The notes under the pieces are model-generated. The model was not told where the DNA came from. It saw only the letters and a program-made list of their open reading frames with translations, and did not search any database. DNA of 64,000 bases from Aplysia californica. Taxonomy: Eukaryota; Mollusca; Gastropoda; Aplysiida; Aplysiidae. Shown here piece after piece: positions 35,201 through 50,200 of the stretch (positions within the stretch are counted from its first letter, which is position 1; every line of letters begins with the position of its first letter). The stretch is from positions 46,320 to 110,319 of the forward strand of contig NW_004797776.1 of the NCBI RefSeq assembly GCF_000002075.1, given 5' to 3'. The translations under genes and the position numbers were made by a program.

Positions 35201-38200
35201 GCTGACCACCGATTATTATTTTTTAAAATTCTTTGTAAGATTCTAAATGAAATTAGTTTGTAGATTTTTTTTTTAAATATCCGCCTACAAATAATCTTTA
35301 GTTGTTGTTTTTTTTAAGTTTTTCTTTTTCATTTTCAGGTACGCTGGGTTATTTTCCCCCTCAATATGTGGACGTAGGAATCATTTCAAAATTTGATTTA
35401 TTTTCATGCTTTCTAAAATTATTAGCTTGTTTATCTGATTTTCATGTATTGAGTTGCTTCCTTTCAGGTAGTTGTGCACAGACTATATTATGACTAGTTT
35501 TTTAAATTTTAATTCAACTATGTTCCTATTATCAAAAACACATGTTGTTTTACTTTTCAAGCAAAGTTGTTCATCCTGTGAGGGGTTTGCTCTTTTGGTC
35601 ACACACAGAACTTATCTGCAGGACTTTTGAGTTTTTTGTATTATGTTTCTACCTCTTATGTTATTAGGGTGCTGTGTTGTGTTCTGCACTGTCTGTTTCT
35701 TTTCAGTTGTCCAACTTAATTTTTGCTGCTTGGTCCTAGCTATATATACCTTAATATATTGTAGACTATTGATTTATTACCTTCTTTAATAAATTATGCT
35801 TGTTTTTGGCCTCGCAAGATTAGCTGAGCCTGTCTTGGAGTGGGTGGATTGTTAATTGTTAAGGATAGTCTTGTATAAAGTTTTACTTCTACATGGAAGT
35901 CAAGTAATAGGGGAGGGGGGGTGCTTCGTTATGATCATTCCACGCTCTACAGCATGCTCGATGCGTGTTACATTTATTATTACCCCAGCAGACCCTCTGA
36001 AACATTCTCAGCTTCCCGGGGAAACATATAGCGTGAGCTGCAGATATCTTGAGCTCACTCACTAACAAACTGACAAGATCTTTCGCTGACTATAGCTGGG
36101 TTCCTATTCCCACCTGGGTGTAGTGAGGAAAATTCATGTAGAGTGCCGTTTCCCAAGGACACAATGTCAGGTTCTTGGCGGGATTCTTATTCACAATCTT
36201 GTGGTTACGATTCCGAGAGCCTAATCATTAGTCCACTGATGCCACTACAGCTTTAGTGGAATGACACCCAAATGTCGCCAATTCTTTTTTGTGATATGTT
36301 GGTCTTGGCTCTGATCTAGAAAAAAGTAAACACTCAAATATCCACATGGATGTTTGGTGGGTGCTCTGGTGTGGTTTGCTCCTTCTTTTTGTGTTTGTTA
36401 CTCTCTTGTAACACCTCTAATCTTTGGCAGTTATTTGACCTAACTTTGTTGCAAGTGCCATAAGACGTTTACTAAAACAATAAAACAAATCCAACTAAAC
36501 CAATAAAACAAATTTCCATTATGTCGGGCCTGCCTTCAAAATAATTTGTTCTGGTGCCTAGCAAGAACCTCCTTGGAAGTGCAGAGGTTTAATAGAGCAG
36601 TTTACCACTTGCACACATATTTTTTTATCCTGAATAAAAAACAGAAGGTGTCATTCTTATTGCCAGTAAAAGGGATAGTAGATTGTTACAGGGTATCAGT
36701 GGTGGCTTCTGTTTCTTTGCTATCTGCTGTTTCTTTCTTTCTGTTTTGTCCCTTTCCCTGCACTTAATAGCCAGGTTTATATTGAAGTATTTATCTTTTG
36801 CTTAAGTGATATCGGACTAGAAGGTGTGGGTTGTTGGCAGGTGCTCTGATGTGGTCCGTGCCTTCTTTCGTACCAAACATTTATCGTCCTTATCTCTCCT
36901 TCTTTTATTTGTATGTTACTATCTAGATCGAGTAACACCTGTAATCTTTGGCACTTATATGACTTAATTGTGTTGCAAGTGGCATAAAACTCTTATTAAA
37001 CTTAACTAAGGCCAGAAGTTAAATGCTCAGGGGTTTGTTTTTTTCTTGACTTGGTTTATTCAGTGATTTTATTTGTTTGTGTTTTGCAGCTACCACCTGT
37101 GGATGAGCACAGCCTCAAGTATGACTACTTTGGCGGTAAGTGATGCTTTATCCCTTTGGGCTCTAGGCATGGGTACACCAGTTGTGTTTAAAACTGACTG
37201 TATGCCAAGCCACAGGTACAGCGGTGAGCTAGCCGTATCCCCAGCCCGGCCCACCTTGGACAAAACGCACATTGGAAACTGTGTTTACTACTGAGGACGT
37301 TATTGGTTATTTTGAAGATCTTTTTGAACAAGATGCTCACAGGTAATGACAAGAACTACAGCGAGTGGGATATGGAATGTGATTCTGATGATCACATGAA
37401 TGTTGGTAATATATTGCTCAGGAGCTCAGGCAGAGGGGCATAGTAGCCTCAGGAAGTGGAGGCTCAAAGGGTTACGGCTTTATGGAAAAATGAAAACAAA
37501 AACATCGATGTAGGCCTACTATTTTCTGTCACAATGACCCCCCTCTCTGTTCTGTGATACCAGAGGCCAAATGTAGAGTGGAAATCAACATGGAAGTCTC
37601 ACCTTTTGGAGTACAATGCTTTGTTGAGAATTTTGCTGACTTTCTACTGCTACGCCTCGGCTCATTCTTACTGCTGTCTTTCAGCCACATCCCTGATCCC
37701 ATGGTAGGTAAGATCTAACACCTATGCTTCTCGGATAAGGGCAAAAAATCTTGGAGGTCTCGTGTGCACGTTAAAGATCCCTTGGTGGTCCCAAAATCAG
37801 TAAGAGTAGCCTTTACTGAAAAAGTTAAATTTACCCCTGGTGCTCGTACGATCTTAATCTTATGCAGTAGCGAGCGCTGTAAAACACTTACCAAAACAAA
37901 CATTTGTTGAGAATGGTGTTTTTCTCATGCTGTATCTTGCTGACATATCTTCGTTCTGGGTCAGAGTGGGTGGTTGGCAGGTGCACTGGTGTGGCTTGCT
38001 CCTTCTTTCCGATCAAACATCTATCATCCTGGTCTGTCTCCATTCATTTTTCTTTGTGTTTGTTACTTTCTTGTAACACCTCTTATCTTCGGAACTTATA
38101 TGACCTTATTGTGATGCAAGTGCAGTAAAACTCTTACTTAAAGTGAAAACTAACGTCGGAAGCTGAAAATAGAGACCAAACCTAAATTTGATGTCCCTTT

Positions 38201-41200
38201 TCTTATATATTGCAAGTCTGTGTCGTTACTTCTCTCTTGCTGCAGGCCAGAAGCAGAACGACAAGCAGCTACAGATCATCGCCGCATTCCGCCACGCCTG
38301 GCAGGCGTACAAGAAGTACGCATGGGGTCACGATGAACTGCACCCGATCAGCAAGACGTCTTCGGAGTGGTTCGGCACCGGCCTCACTCTGGTAGACTCA
38401 TTGGACACTCTGGTCATTATGGGACTCAAGGAGGGTGAGTTGTTTGAAGGGGCCAGAGAGAGAGGTTGATGGAAGGGGAGATAGTTAAGATTGGAATGAG
38501 AAAGGGGGTGAGGAGGCTTAGAGAAGGATGGAGGGGGACCATGAGAAAGATTTTGAGAAGAGGGCAGTGAACAAAACAAAGAAACCTGAGAAAGATATGG
38601 GAGAGTGGGGTGGTGAGAGAAAGAGAAATGAGAGAGAGAGAGGGGAGAAAGTAGGGAAAGGAGAATGAAAGAGAAGAGGGAGGAGAACAGGCCTGCCTAT
38701 TTGTCCCGGTTTTCCCGGAACGTTCCGTTTTTTCACCAATTTCGAGGCCTTGTCCCAGTGTCCCGTTTTCGCTACACCTCGTCCCCTGTTTCCGTCGATC
38801 TCAAGACGGCTGCAAAAATATCCCGTGATTATTTCGTTTCCGTGCAGCGGATGAAGCATAGTTTTTATTTCGCCGAAAATCAATAAACCCTGCTTCATGT
38901 TTAGTTGCCAGAAGAGTGCGGATAGCCAACTTGGGACAAATTTTGGCCTTCCACGCTATTCTTATCTGGCGACACAATGTTTTTTTATTCGGCCTCGACT
39001 TTTTTTTGGGTCTTTTTCGATTCGGCATCAATATTGTTTCTGTATCTGACTTTCTATCTTCACTTCATCGTACAGCACAGCATCTTTGTGATTTGGACCG
39101 CGTGCGACGCATCAACAACCAGCTTTCCTAAGATCTAGACCTAGATTATTTCTGCTTTTCTGCTAATTTCTTGATTACTTTCGATATATAGGATTGTTAT
39201 CCATAATGAAGCGCGCTGCCAGTGGATATACCGGTAATGAAAAGAAGAAAGTTTTGTTACATTTTGTCCTGTCCCTTTTTTAGATCAAATGTCCCTGTTT
39301 TTGGCTCTAGACTAGGAGTCCCTAATTCAGGAAAAGTGGACTAGACAGGCCTGGGAGAAACAAGTGTGGAGAATATTATTTTACTTATGTTTTAAAACAG
39401 TGGAGTCGGCAACAGAGCATGGTTAAATTGAAAAACTGACAAAAGGAACGAAAATAAAAACCCTTACTTTTTTCTTTTCTATTTAAATAACCTTTCTAAA
39501 CCGAAAACCCAGCTAAACCAAAGAAAATCTGGCGGTCCCACAAATTTCGGTTTAATCAGAATCCACTGTACTTGGTTATTTCCCTTTGGCTTTGATTGTG
39601 ATTACTTTCAACTCCCAAATCTCTGTTTTAATTAATCTGTGCAAAATTGCTTCCCTTCAACTATGAGATCTACTGTGATGTTTTGTCTCTGCCTTTTTTT
39701 TTCTTTTATCGTTCTTTGTCTTTACTCTTATGATGCCCCACTTTCGAAATGACCTGTTTATTGTAACTGTTTTGTGCTTCCTATAGCACAATTCAGATAA
39801 AGACTCAAAAAAATGTGAGGCATTGTGGTGAAATCAGGCGCTCGTCAAAATAACAAAATTGGAGAGACAGGCATTTTTCCGTTAGTTTGAAAATTTTTAT
39901 AGAATTTTTATTCTTTGGCTTAACCTCTTTGATGTCAATATAAAAATACATTTCCATATGAATTTTACTGAAAAAATGTTGATCTAAGTTACAAAATATG
40001 TCATTTTTCTGTTTTCAAAGACTTTTAGCTATTGGACTTACCAAACTTTGGTGGCTATTTTCTCGCAAATTTCACCCCTGAAACCAGGCTACCTCACTTT
40101 CTTCTATCGCAAATATCTTGAGTTCTGATAGATGGATATTTATTTCTTTGAAAGCAAGGCAAATAAGTCAGCTTTCAGATGATACCAATAACTCCACATG
40201 CCAAAAAATTGACGAGCGCCTGATTCCAACGCATCGTGACACCAATAGTTTTTTCAGGTAAGTACTTTTCTCTTATCATTTGTGTGCCAAGGCGAGTGCC
40301 CCACTATTAAGCCTCTTATGCAGGTGACTTATTTGTGTTTTGTAAAGCATCATTCTCTTACAAAAAGAAAAATTCAAGGTGTTGCAAAGGTGCTGTCTAC
40401 TCTTTCAGAGTACGAGGAGGCAAAAGAATGGGTGGCAGAACGCCTTACATTCAATGTGGACAGATACGTAAACCTCTTTGAGATCTCCATACGTAACCTG
40501 GGCTCCCTGCTTGCTACTTACCATCTGACTGGAGACGAGATCATGAAGGAAAAGGCGGTGAGTGGGAGGGCAAGGCAGTTTTTTCCTTGTTTTTCCTCTT
40601 ATGAATTTGATAACATAGGTCTCAAGTGGGTACTACTTAATGATTTTCAATCACAACTGAATATAATATTGCCTGTGAAAATTATGGTTAATGCAGTTGG
40701 AATTCTTGTTAATCTTCCTGCAATCCCCAAAGTTTCAAAATTGTTTCTCTGATCAATCTTCCAGGCCCACTCTATATCTGACTAAAGCATGGCATGTTTC
40801 TGGCTAACAATTTTGTCATTTGTCTTCACCTGACAATAAAGCACATTCTGAGCTGGCTTTCGCCAGACTGTAGGAGATCGGTGATGGCTGTCTTGTTTTG
40901 ATTTGACTTTTGATTTGATAATCATACATCAATGGAGAAAGGGTTTTTAACTCATTCGCTACGCCGAGCCGTGGGGGTCGGCGCGGCTAGAGTGCCGTCA
41001 GTACGTTCAATTTTAGCTTGGTTTCTATTCCAATCCACATATCCATGTTAAAATAAAGGTCATAATACAAAGTTGACTTCCGGGTCAAGTGTTTCCACCG
41101 AAATTCGGAGTTTTGATTCAGCTTTGAAACACGATTTCGAAGTTTATGCGACATTGTTTTATCGTGAAGCCCAAATTATAGCCAGACACCAGTCTTTGTA

Positions 41201-44200
41201 CTTTTACACAACAAAATGTATCATTATTTTGCTCACTAAAGAAGTGTAGGACTCTTCTTATAATATTGATACTACTGGACTCCAATTGCCAGTGCACTGT
41301 AATTGAGAAATCAATATTTTTGAGTGCTAGATCCAGGCCAAGACCTAAATAGTCAAAATATTTTATTCCTCCCCAAAATCACTACTTTTTGGTGAATTTA
41401 CTCAAAAAGTACCATCCAAGACATGTATAGGTTTATTCCAAATGCAATTCTGAATAATTCCATATAAGATACGAGTGTTTTTTTCTGTTTGGGGCCCTTT
41501 TTTCAAAATTATTTTTTTTTTTTTTTTTTTTCAATATCGGAGGTTATGATCCAAATGTACAAATATTATGGAATGTATGTAAATAACTGCTCATTTTTCA
41601 ATATTTTCCTGTTCTATATACAGTTATGGTTATTTTGATGTATAATTTGACTAGGTGCAAACATATTTTTTGAGTTTCAACTGAGATTATAAGTTTTTTG
41701 TTTTCAAATTTTATCCACAGCCAATCACAATTGTGTTGCATAATCGCCTCTTACAGGAACCAAAGTTGAACAATACTCAAATAAACAATACAGATGTATT
41801 CTACAAACCATACTGAAAATGTTGGTATATAATATGTTGATATTTATTTGAATTTATGGCCCCCAAGACCTGTGAACTGCGCACTAGTCATCATCTCATT
41901 TCGCCCTCCCGAAAAAAATTCGTCCACAAGCCGAAAATAATATGTAGTGAATGAGTTAAAACCGGAATAATAATACTGCTGACAATGATAGCGGTTTGTC
42001 TGTTTTAAATTTAAGACTAAGAGAGACATATTTACAACTTGACGGTCATTTAGTTTGTGGAAAAAGCAACACAGATGGACTGGAAGTCTATAGAGGAATG
42101 GAAAAGAGGTTGGACGAAAAACCTTTTGAATACCTCTAGGGTAAGGCTTTACGCTAGTACAGGGGTCATCAAGCTGCGGCTTGCAGGCCAGATCTGGCCT
42201 GTGGGGTCAGTTCATGGCCTGTCATGTGGGAAAGAAAGCATAGAGTATGGGTTTATTATATGCTCTTGCTTTTTCCACATACTAAATGGCCATCATGATG
42301 TAGATGTGTTTCTCTTCAACTCGAAGTAAAATACACAATCATTGTCAGCAGTAATCTGGTAGATCTCTGTTACTGGAAAAATACTTCCCCCAGAGTCTGT
42401 GAAGTAATAACTCCACCTATCAGTAAAATGGCACATGCATCTCCATCAGCTGTGACTGCGTGAGTATGCAGAACTAGATCTAGGCCTTGCATCAGTGCTC
42501 TTTTCACAATCATCATCCGAATCATGAATTCCCATCAACTGTTGCACATCAAAATCATCCTCAGTTGAGATATTTGACTGATGATCTTCAACGTCACTTT
42601 CAGGAATGGGAAATAACTCAAAACAGATTTCGCCCTGAAGGACCAGGCAACTCATCGTCAGATACATCACTCATCTTGCTTCTTCAAAACCACCTGCTCT
42701 CTCAATTCAGTTTTCAAAATGTTCTACTGTGCAAGCAAACTTTAACACAGCTATTTCCCCTGACTCAGGCAGCAGTACATAATGATAACTGGAGTCAATT
42801 CAAAGCAGCGGTTTTCAGCAGTATAGGACTCTAAGGCAGCAGCGGATAGCAGCGGTATAGGACACTAAAGGTTACACTAGTTTTGGGATCTCTACATTAG
42901 TAGAAAAAAATACAGTGGCACATCGACTTTTTTAAGCCAGCTTGAATTCTGCGTTAGTAAAAATACAGTGGCGCATCCTTGATGTTATTTCTACAGATTG
43001 ACCTGGGCACCCGCCTCCTCCCCGCCTTCAACCACAATTCCAAGATTCCGTTCTCCGACGTAAACCTGGCTCATGGTGTGGCTAAGGCCCCTCGCTGGGG
43101 GCCGGACAGCAGCACCTCAGAGGTCACCACCATACAGCTGGAGTTCAGAGACCTCAGCAAGGTCTCCGGCGACAAAAGGTTCGAGGTGAGTCTTCAGGCA
43201 CCAGTATGAAATGTGTCAAATTTTGCACACCTCAATTATTAGCAATGTCGCATTTTGTTGTCAATCTTTTCATATACAACTTTAATGCAATAATGCTGTC
43301 ATTTCTTGCCAGAATATTAGAGAAATTATTAGATAAGTGTAACGGAGGTGCCACTTTTGAACTGTACCTCCATTGTATGAGACTTTCTATTGCTTTATCT
43401 CAGCACTGAATGACCATTATCTTGCCAATGTGCATTGTCTTACTTAAATTTTGTTCTATTTTATGAGCTTATTGCATACCTGCCAACCCTACAGAAAAAT
43501 CGATAGATCACTGACTTTTTGTCAAACTACTGATACACCGATTTTGAGAGATAACCCAACTTCGTGATTCTGCAGGGTGATTGCCAAGCCCCGGGAATTA
43601 CCCAGAAATTTGAGGAAATCTGTAAATTGCCCCGAGAAAATTCTTAAAAGTTATCGAATATTTGAAAACCAAATCAGATAACGATCATTTTTGCCGGACG
43701 CAATTATGATATTCATTCGGCTTTCCTCGGGCCGAAGGTACATTTCATCTAGCGAACAGGCGGCTATTGTGGCAAGCGGAAGTATATGTGTAATACTGAG
43801 GTTTGGTCGGGAAAATCAAGATTTACATTCGCTTTCGTTACCACCCAGAAATTTGCTGGTAGTAGTTTGATAACACAACATTAAGGCCGGTCCCAGAGTG
43901 GCTCTGTAGGTCTGACCTGTAGCTCGCCAAGCGCACGCAGTCTGCGTGTCAGCACAGACGCACTGTGCGTTGGCTTCTGTATTTGAGTGAGCGCCCTCTG
44001 CGTGTCTGCACAGCCGCACTAGGCTAGAAGCACACAGGCCTACGAATGTAAACAAACAGTCGAAACTAGGTCAACCTTTCGATTCGAAATTTTAATGTAG
44101 GATATTGTGCATTTCTTGGGATTTTGTGGTCTAGTGTTGATGCTAGTATCAATATCTAATAGTAAAGCATCTAATAATACTTCTTGCTGATTTTGATGAT

Positions 44201-47200
44201 CTGTGAAGAATTTCAGGCGAGAATAAACACGAAGCGAGGCTGCGTGCGACTCATGTCCGAAGTGTTTTACAACACTGTTGAGTAGCATGTCTGAAGCGTC
44301 CTGCAGCTCAGCGGACAACAGACAGACCATACAGCGACGCTGCTCAGGCACACGATAATGTATATGTTCATTTGTGCGGTGTGAGCTAGGTGAGCTACAG
44401 GTCAGACCTACAGAGCCACTCTGGGACCGGTCTAATTGTAACATGTAGGTTGTGTATGACAAACGCTGTTTCCCCCTGAAAATATCAATATTTGTCCTCT
44501 GCTGTCACTTGTGTAAAAAATAAAATAAAGTTATAGTTATGCAAGCATCTTGTCGGGCTCGCCATCGTGACCGGTCAGTGGACCTGCGCGTTCCATCACA
44601 TTGTGAGTACCGGAAATTGTAGGGGTCACCTAAGTTCATTAAAAGTCTGAGCGCTGCGAAGTATAGAAGTCCGGGAGGGGGGGAGGGGGGATTATTGTTT
44701 TTTTTTTAAAGATACACTCGGGGGAGGGGGGAGGGGGATTGAAAGCATCACCAGGGGACAAAAGCTGAACTTGGAAGCAAATAGTAGTATTCTAAATTTT
44801 GATTACTACTGGATCTAGAACTCTCTGCAAAATGCGCGTTGGTGCAGGCCTTGTATGTAATTGGGATCCGTCGTATTCTTACCTTGTAAACTCTGCAGAG
44901 GCAAAGGGCCAAGGCTAGGCCTAGGTCATCCAAGGCCGCCCTTTTCTTCGCCTTTTCTTCTTTGTTTCTATTCTTTTTTTTTTTTTGGGGGGGGGGGGGT
45001 TCATGTGCATGTATGAATAGGACAGGAACGACACCAACTACTCTACTATAGGGTAAATGCATCTGGAAGTTTTCATATTTGTCTTTTTTTTTGTTTGTTC
45101 TTTGTCATTTTCTACATTTGTTTGAAGTCGCAAATACATTCATGCATATTTGATGTTGGTCAAAATATTGATACGGGTCCGCAATTAAGTATGCGGCAAG
45201 TGGTAATATAGCCTACCACAGATTTTTTAGGTCAGGTGAAGATTTTTGGACAAAAATTTGTTTCAGCTACAGATTTTGGCCCAGGCAATGTTGGCAGGTG
45301 TGTTATTGCATGTCATAGATAATGTTCTAGATTCACTTTATATTGTGGATATTTCAAACTTTACCTTGTTCTTTAATCTTGCAATAACTCTGTTTATTTG
45401 TCTTTTTGTTCTTGGGTGGTTGGAGGATGCCATTGGTAGGTCCTGCTTCTTTACTATCCCTCTTTTATGCCGGTCTTTCTTTTTGGCTTTTTCCTGCATA
45501 CTGTCATTGTGTTGATGTGGTAGTCTTTATTGGAACTCAAACTTGTCTGTCTGTTGTGGCAGCGCGCTGTCCACGAGGTCTCCATGCACGTACATGATCT
45601 GCCCAAGACGGAAGGTCTTGTCCCCATCTTCATCAGCGCCAATTCCGGAGACTTTCGTGCATCTGGCACGATCACGCTGGGTGCCCGCGGAGATAGCTAC
45701 TACGAGTATCTCCTCAAGCAGTGGGTTCAGAGTGGGAAGAGACTGACAGTGTGAGTTATTGTTAGGTGTGTTTGGCACGTGTGTTTTACGTCTCAATCAA
45801 CGCTCTTCAACATTATTTTGTTGAGCAGTTCAAGTTTGCCTTTGGCCTTTGTTTTATAATAGAGTAATCCAATCTTCAGATTTTCCATTCTCGGAAACCT
45901 TGGGATGTGGGTGGTTGGCGGGTGCTCTAGTGTGGTTTGCTGCTGCTTGTTTCCCATCAAGCACTATTGTCTTTATCTCCCCTCCTTCTTTTTTATGTTT
46001 GTTACTCTCTTGTAACACCTCTAAGCTTCTGGCGCTCATATAACCGTATGCAGTTACGAGCGCTGTAAAACTTCTACTAAAACAAACCTTGGGATACAGT
46101 GTAATGAAGGACTTTTGTTGGATGTTAGGATTCTGTGTGCATAAATCTCTTGTTCATGTTTTCTCAGTCCGTTTTGTATTTTGGTAGAGAGGGGCATAAA
46201 TATTTCCTCTTTTAGACTAATACCTAAAGTTAGCTGGAGGCTGTAAATAATCCATTATCTCCCGATTGGTTGGATATCATTCTTATGCCCCACCTGTCTG
46301 GTGACATGTTTTGTTCAGGCTTTGTTTTGTTCTGCATTCTTTTGTGCCTATCTGTTGACTGAGGGTCAAATCTATGAGAAAAAACCTCAAGCCTGCTTTC
46401 TGAAACCCAACAGTGTGAGTGCCTTCTTTGAAATAACTTATTTTTGTCTTGTCCAGATTTGCATTTTACACTTTTTTTTAAAAGTTCTTTGTGGGATATA
46501 AGTGGCGTCGGTGGCCTAGTGGTTAGGCTCTCGGACTCGCAACCGTAAGGTCGTGGGTTTGAATCCCGTCAAGGGCCCGACGTTGTGTCCTTGGGAAAGG
46601 CACTTTACACGAATTTTCCTCACTTCACCCAGGTGGGAATGGGTACCCGGCTATAGACAGCGAAAGATCTTGTCAGTTTGTTAGTGTTTGAGCGCTTAAT
46701 CGGCTGCTTGCACTGTATGCTTCCCGGGAAGCTGAGAATGTTTCGGAGTGTTCTATGGTCTGCTGGGGTAATAATATAGTGTAAAGCGCATAGAGCCTGC
46801 TGCTGAGTGGGGATATGCGCTATACAAATGCTATCTATTATCTATTATAAGTAAGCAGGAAATTAAGCAAAAAAGTTAATCCTTTTTTTTTCTACTTTTA
46901 TGCTATTGTCAAAAAACGGACAAACTGTAAGTCGATTCTTCTTTTTCCAGATTCAAAGACGATTTTGAGGAAAGTGTACGCGGTATGAAGAACAAACTGC
47001 TCCGACGATCGGAGCCCAACAAACTTCTTTTTATTGGAGAACTGCTGAATGGGAGAAACTTCAGTCCAAAGATGGTAAGTTGCTGGATGTCTCATGTAGT
47101 GCTGTGCATTTGTGTCATGTTGGGCTCATCATTCAAACAACTATGTTCAGTTCCTGTCTTTGCCAGGTTGTGTGTCGTACTCCTTGTAAAGGCCTTAACC

Positions 47201-50200
47201 CTTAAAACCCTGAATTCTTTTTTTTCATACCTCCCTAGAATCCTGAATTAAAATTGAGATACTAGAAAAAATTTGGTTGGTTCATTGTTTTGTTTACTGT
47301 GTTTTTAATTGTTGTTAGATTTTACTGAAGTTGTGAAAATGTTATTTATATGTGAATGCACAGTCTGGACAAAAGGGGAAAAGGTTAAAACACTGGTTTT
47401 TAGGACCAACTCTATGAGTTGAGTCTTGTGTGTGATCCCCGACTCCACTTCAGTCAAAGTATCATTAGACCCAGCCGTAAATCTAGCCTCTGGTAGCTTT
47501 AGTGGTGATCCCCTGCCAATTCCACTATCGTCAAAATCATCATCGATGTTATGCAGAACATAGCAATTGTCTTCAACGGTCATATTTATCGATATATCCG
47601 ACTGGGAGATCATTATTGGGGTCTGATTAGGATTAAAAATGTCAAAAATTTTGCGGCCTGATGGGCCTGGCAGCGAAAAGTGACTAATTTTTCTTAAAAA
47701 CTCGCAAAATTTCCAAACTTTCGGTGTAGAACTGCTCTCATGACATTATCGGTACTTTCTGCTCGCGACAGAGTCATCTGGAGTTACATCCCCTGTTTCT
47801 AGCACTGGGAATTAAACGATAAAGTTGACCAGCAGTTACCAGCGGTATAGGAAAATACGGCGTCAGCGGTTACCAGCGGTATAGGGTTTTAAGGGTTGAC
47901 CTAGTTGTCTCGCCACCTAGCTGTGAACAGATACCTGTCTTGTTTGTTTTGTTTTAGTAAGAGTTTCATGGAGTTCGCCACTGCAAGATACCTGTCTGTC
48001 TACCAAGGTTGAAATAATATGTGAAGTTTAACCTATGCTCTACACACATCTAACTGCCTCTACTCCTCAAGACAACAATTAGAACAGACATGCAGCTATT
48101 ACAGAATGGCATCATGCAGAAGAGTTAATGCTCAGATGCTACTGGATCGCCAAACCACAACAACTACAACAACAACAACAACCAATGCTCTTAAGAGGCT
48201 ATACTTCACGTAACTATGTTGTATGTAACCTGTCATATCATGTGTGTTATTCTTAAATCATGTGAGTAAAGGACATAATGTGTCACATATGTATCTCAAC
48301 GTGTGTGTGTGTTTCTCAGGACCATCTTGTGTGTTTCATGCCCGGTACACTTGCCTTAGCCCATCATAACGGGCTGAGTCGTGAGTACTTTGAGTTGGCG
48401 GAGGAGTTAGTGAGGACTTGTTGGGAGATGTACAACAAAATGCCGACCCGTCTCAGTCCAGAGATTGTTTATTTCAATCTGGCCCAGGGTGCTGCGGAGG
48501 ACCTCATTGTTAAGGTATGTGCGCACTAGTGTGCTTGAAGGTGGTGAGGTTGATATCGTCAATGTCGCAAGCATTGCACTTAAGTCCGTTCATGTACCTT
48601 TTACCACAGATACAAGAAAACAATTTTTGTTGTGTTGTTCTTACATGGAATCTTGAAAAGCAAGAAAGTTGTGAGCCTTGACCATAGCATTTAACTGCTT
48701 TTTAGTGATGTTTAAAGGTGCATCTTTAGTAGATGTAAAAACAGAAAATTCTCAAAATTTGGACTTAAGTAGAGCTTGCGACAGCGGCGATATGTACGGG
48801 GGGGGGTTTTCAGGGCACAAAGGATGGCCTCAATGTTAGAATGTTTGTTTGATAGTGTTTAATTTTCATTAGTGTTCTTCAAAATTGTAAATGTTTTATA
48901 TCCCAATTGATACAGTTTTGATCTCAGTTCCAGAGACTGGCTGCTTTGGTCGTGGCTGTCAGGGCAAACCTTGACTCAGTGAAAGGGAGACAGCATCTAA
49001 GCTGAAAGATAAAGTACTCAATAGAATAAACTTCCGCTAGAATTGAACTCACTCTCACGTGCAAGGGCGAAGAGCGTAACCATAGAATATGTCACGGCCT
49101 GATGAAATCAGGTGCTCATCAATTTTTGGGCATATTTATGTCACCTTAAAGCTTGGTCATTTCTCCTGCCTTTGATTTTTTCAAAATTTCCCATCTATCT
49201 TTAACTGAAGTTGAGTTATTTACAAGTGAACGGAGTTGGGGTTGCCTGGTGCCAGAGGTAAAAAGAACAAGAAAATGGCTGCCAAAATTTGGTGATTTCC
49301 AACGCCTGAGTGTCCTTTTGAAACTGCAACGTTTAAGTTTCTGTGCCTTTGATCAATGCTCTTCTGTAAAAGTCCATGCAGGAATGTGTTTTTAATTTAC
49401 AAACTGTTTTTAAAAAAAGCGATAAAAATTGCCCAATGGGTGGAAAAATGTTGGGGGGTTTTTTATTTGACTTCTTTGACGAGCTCATGATCTCACCATG
49501 ATGCCACACAAATACCATTGTGTTGGGATGCCACTCATGAGGAAAAGACTCTCCAGTATATTATATAATAATGATAGTAATTAAAATTATAGTAATACTA
49601 CTAATAATAATACATAGCATTTGTATAGCACAAATTCACTCTCAACAGCAAGCTCTATGTGCTTTATAATCTATATTATTAACCAGCAGACCTGATAGCA
49701 TTCTGAAACAATCTCAACTTCCTGGGAAACATACAGTGCGAGTTGCCATTTTAAAGGTGCTAAAACACTAACATACTAACAAGATCTTTTGCTGTGCATT
49801 GCCGGGTACCCATTCCTACTTGAATGATGTGAGGAAAATTCGTTTTAAGTGCCTTTCCCAAAGTCAGGCCTGAAGTTCGAACCTCCAAATCTGCAAGGTC
49901 ATGAAATGAGTCCAGTAGCCTAACCACTAAACTACCAACGCCATATATAGACTGTACCTTTTCTCCATACTGTCGTTGTTGTCAGTCCAGTTCTTTGTGC
50001 TTTGTGAATGCAGGGTCCATTCAGCGGGAAAGAAAAAATAGACCCATGGGACGTGATGGTGTAAAGACATGACCTACTTAATATTTTTTGGGAATCTACT
50101 TTATAAACAGTGAAAGATTTGGTCGGTTTGTTTGTGTTTTAGTGCTTTATTGGCTGCTTGCACTGTATGCTTCCTAGTAAGTGGAGAATATGTCTGTGTT

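Noticed and set aside
38188-38469. 93-aa continuous frame as a separate small gene
   Set aside because: It is the MAN1B1 exon 38246-38434 with intron sequence at both sides.
39399-39570. Small pogo-like MITE (ACAGTGGA...TCCACTGTA)
   Set aside because: Only about nine bases of the ends match and no TA duplication is clear.
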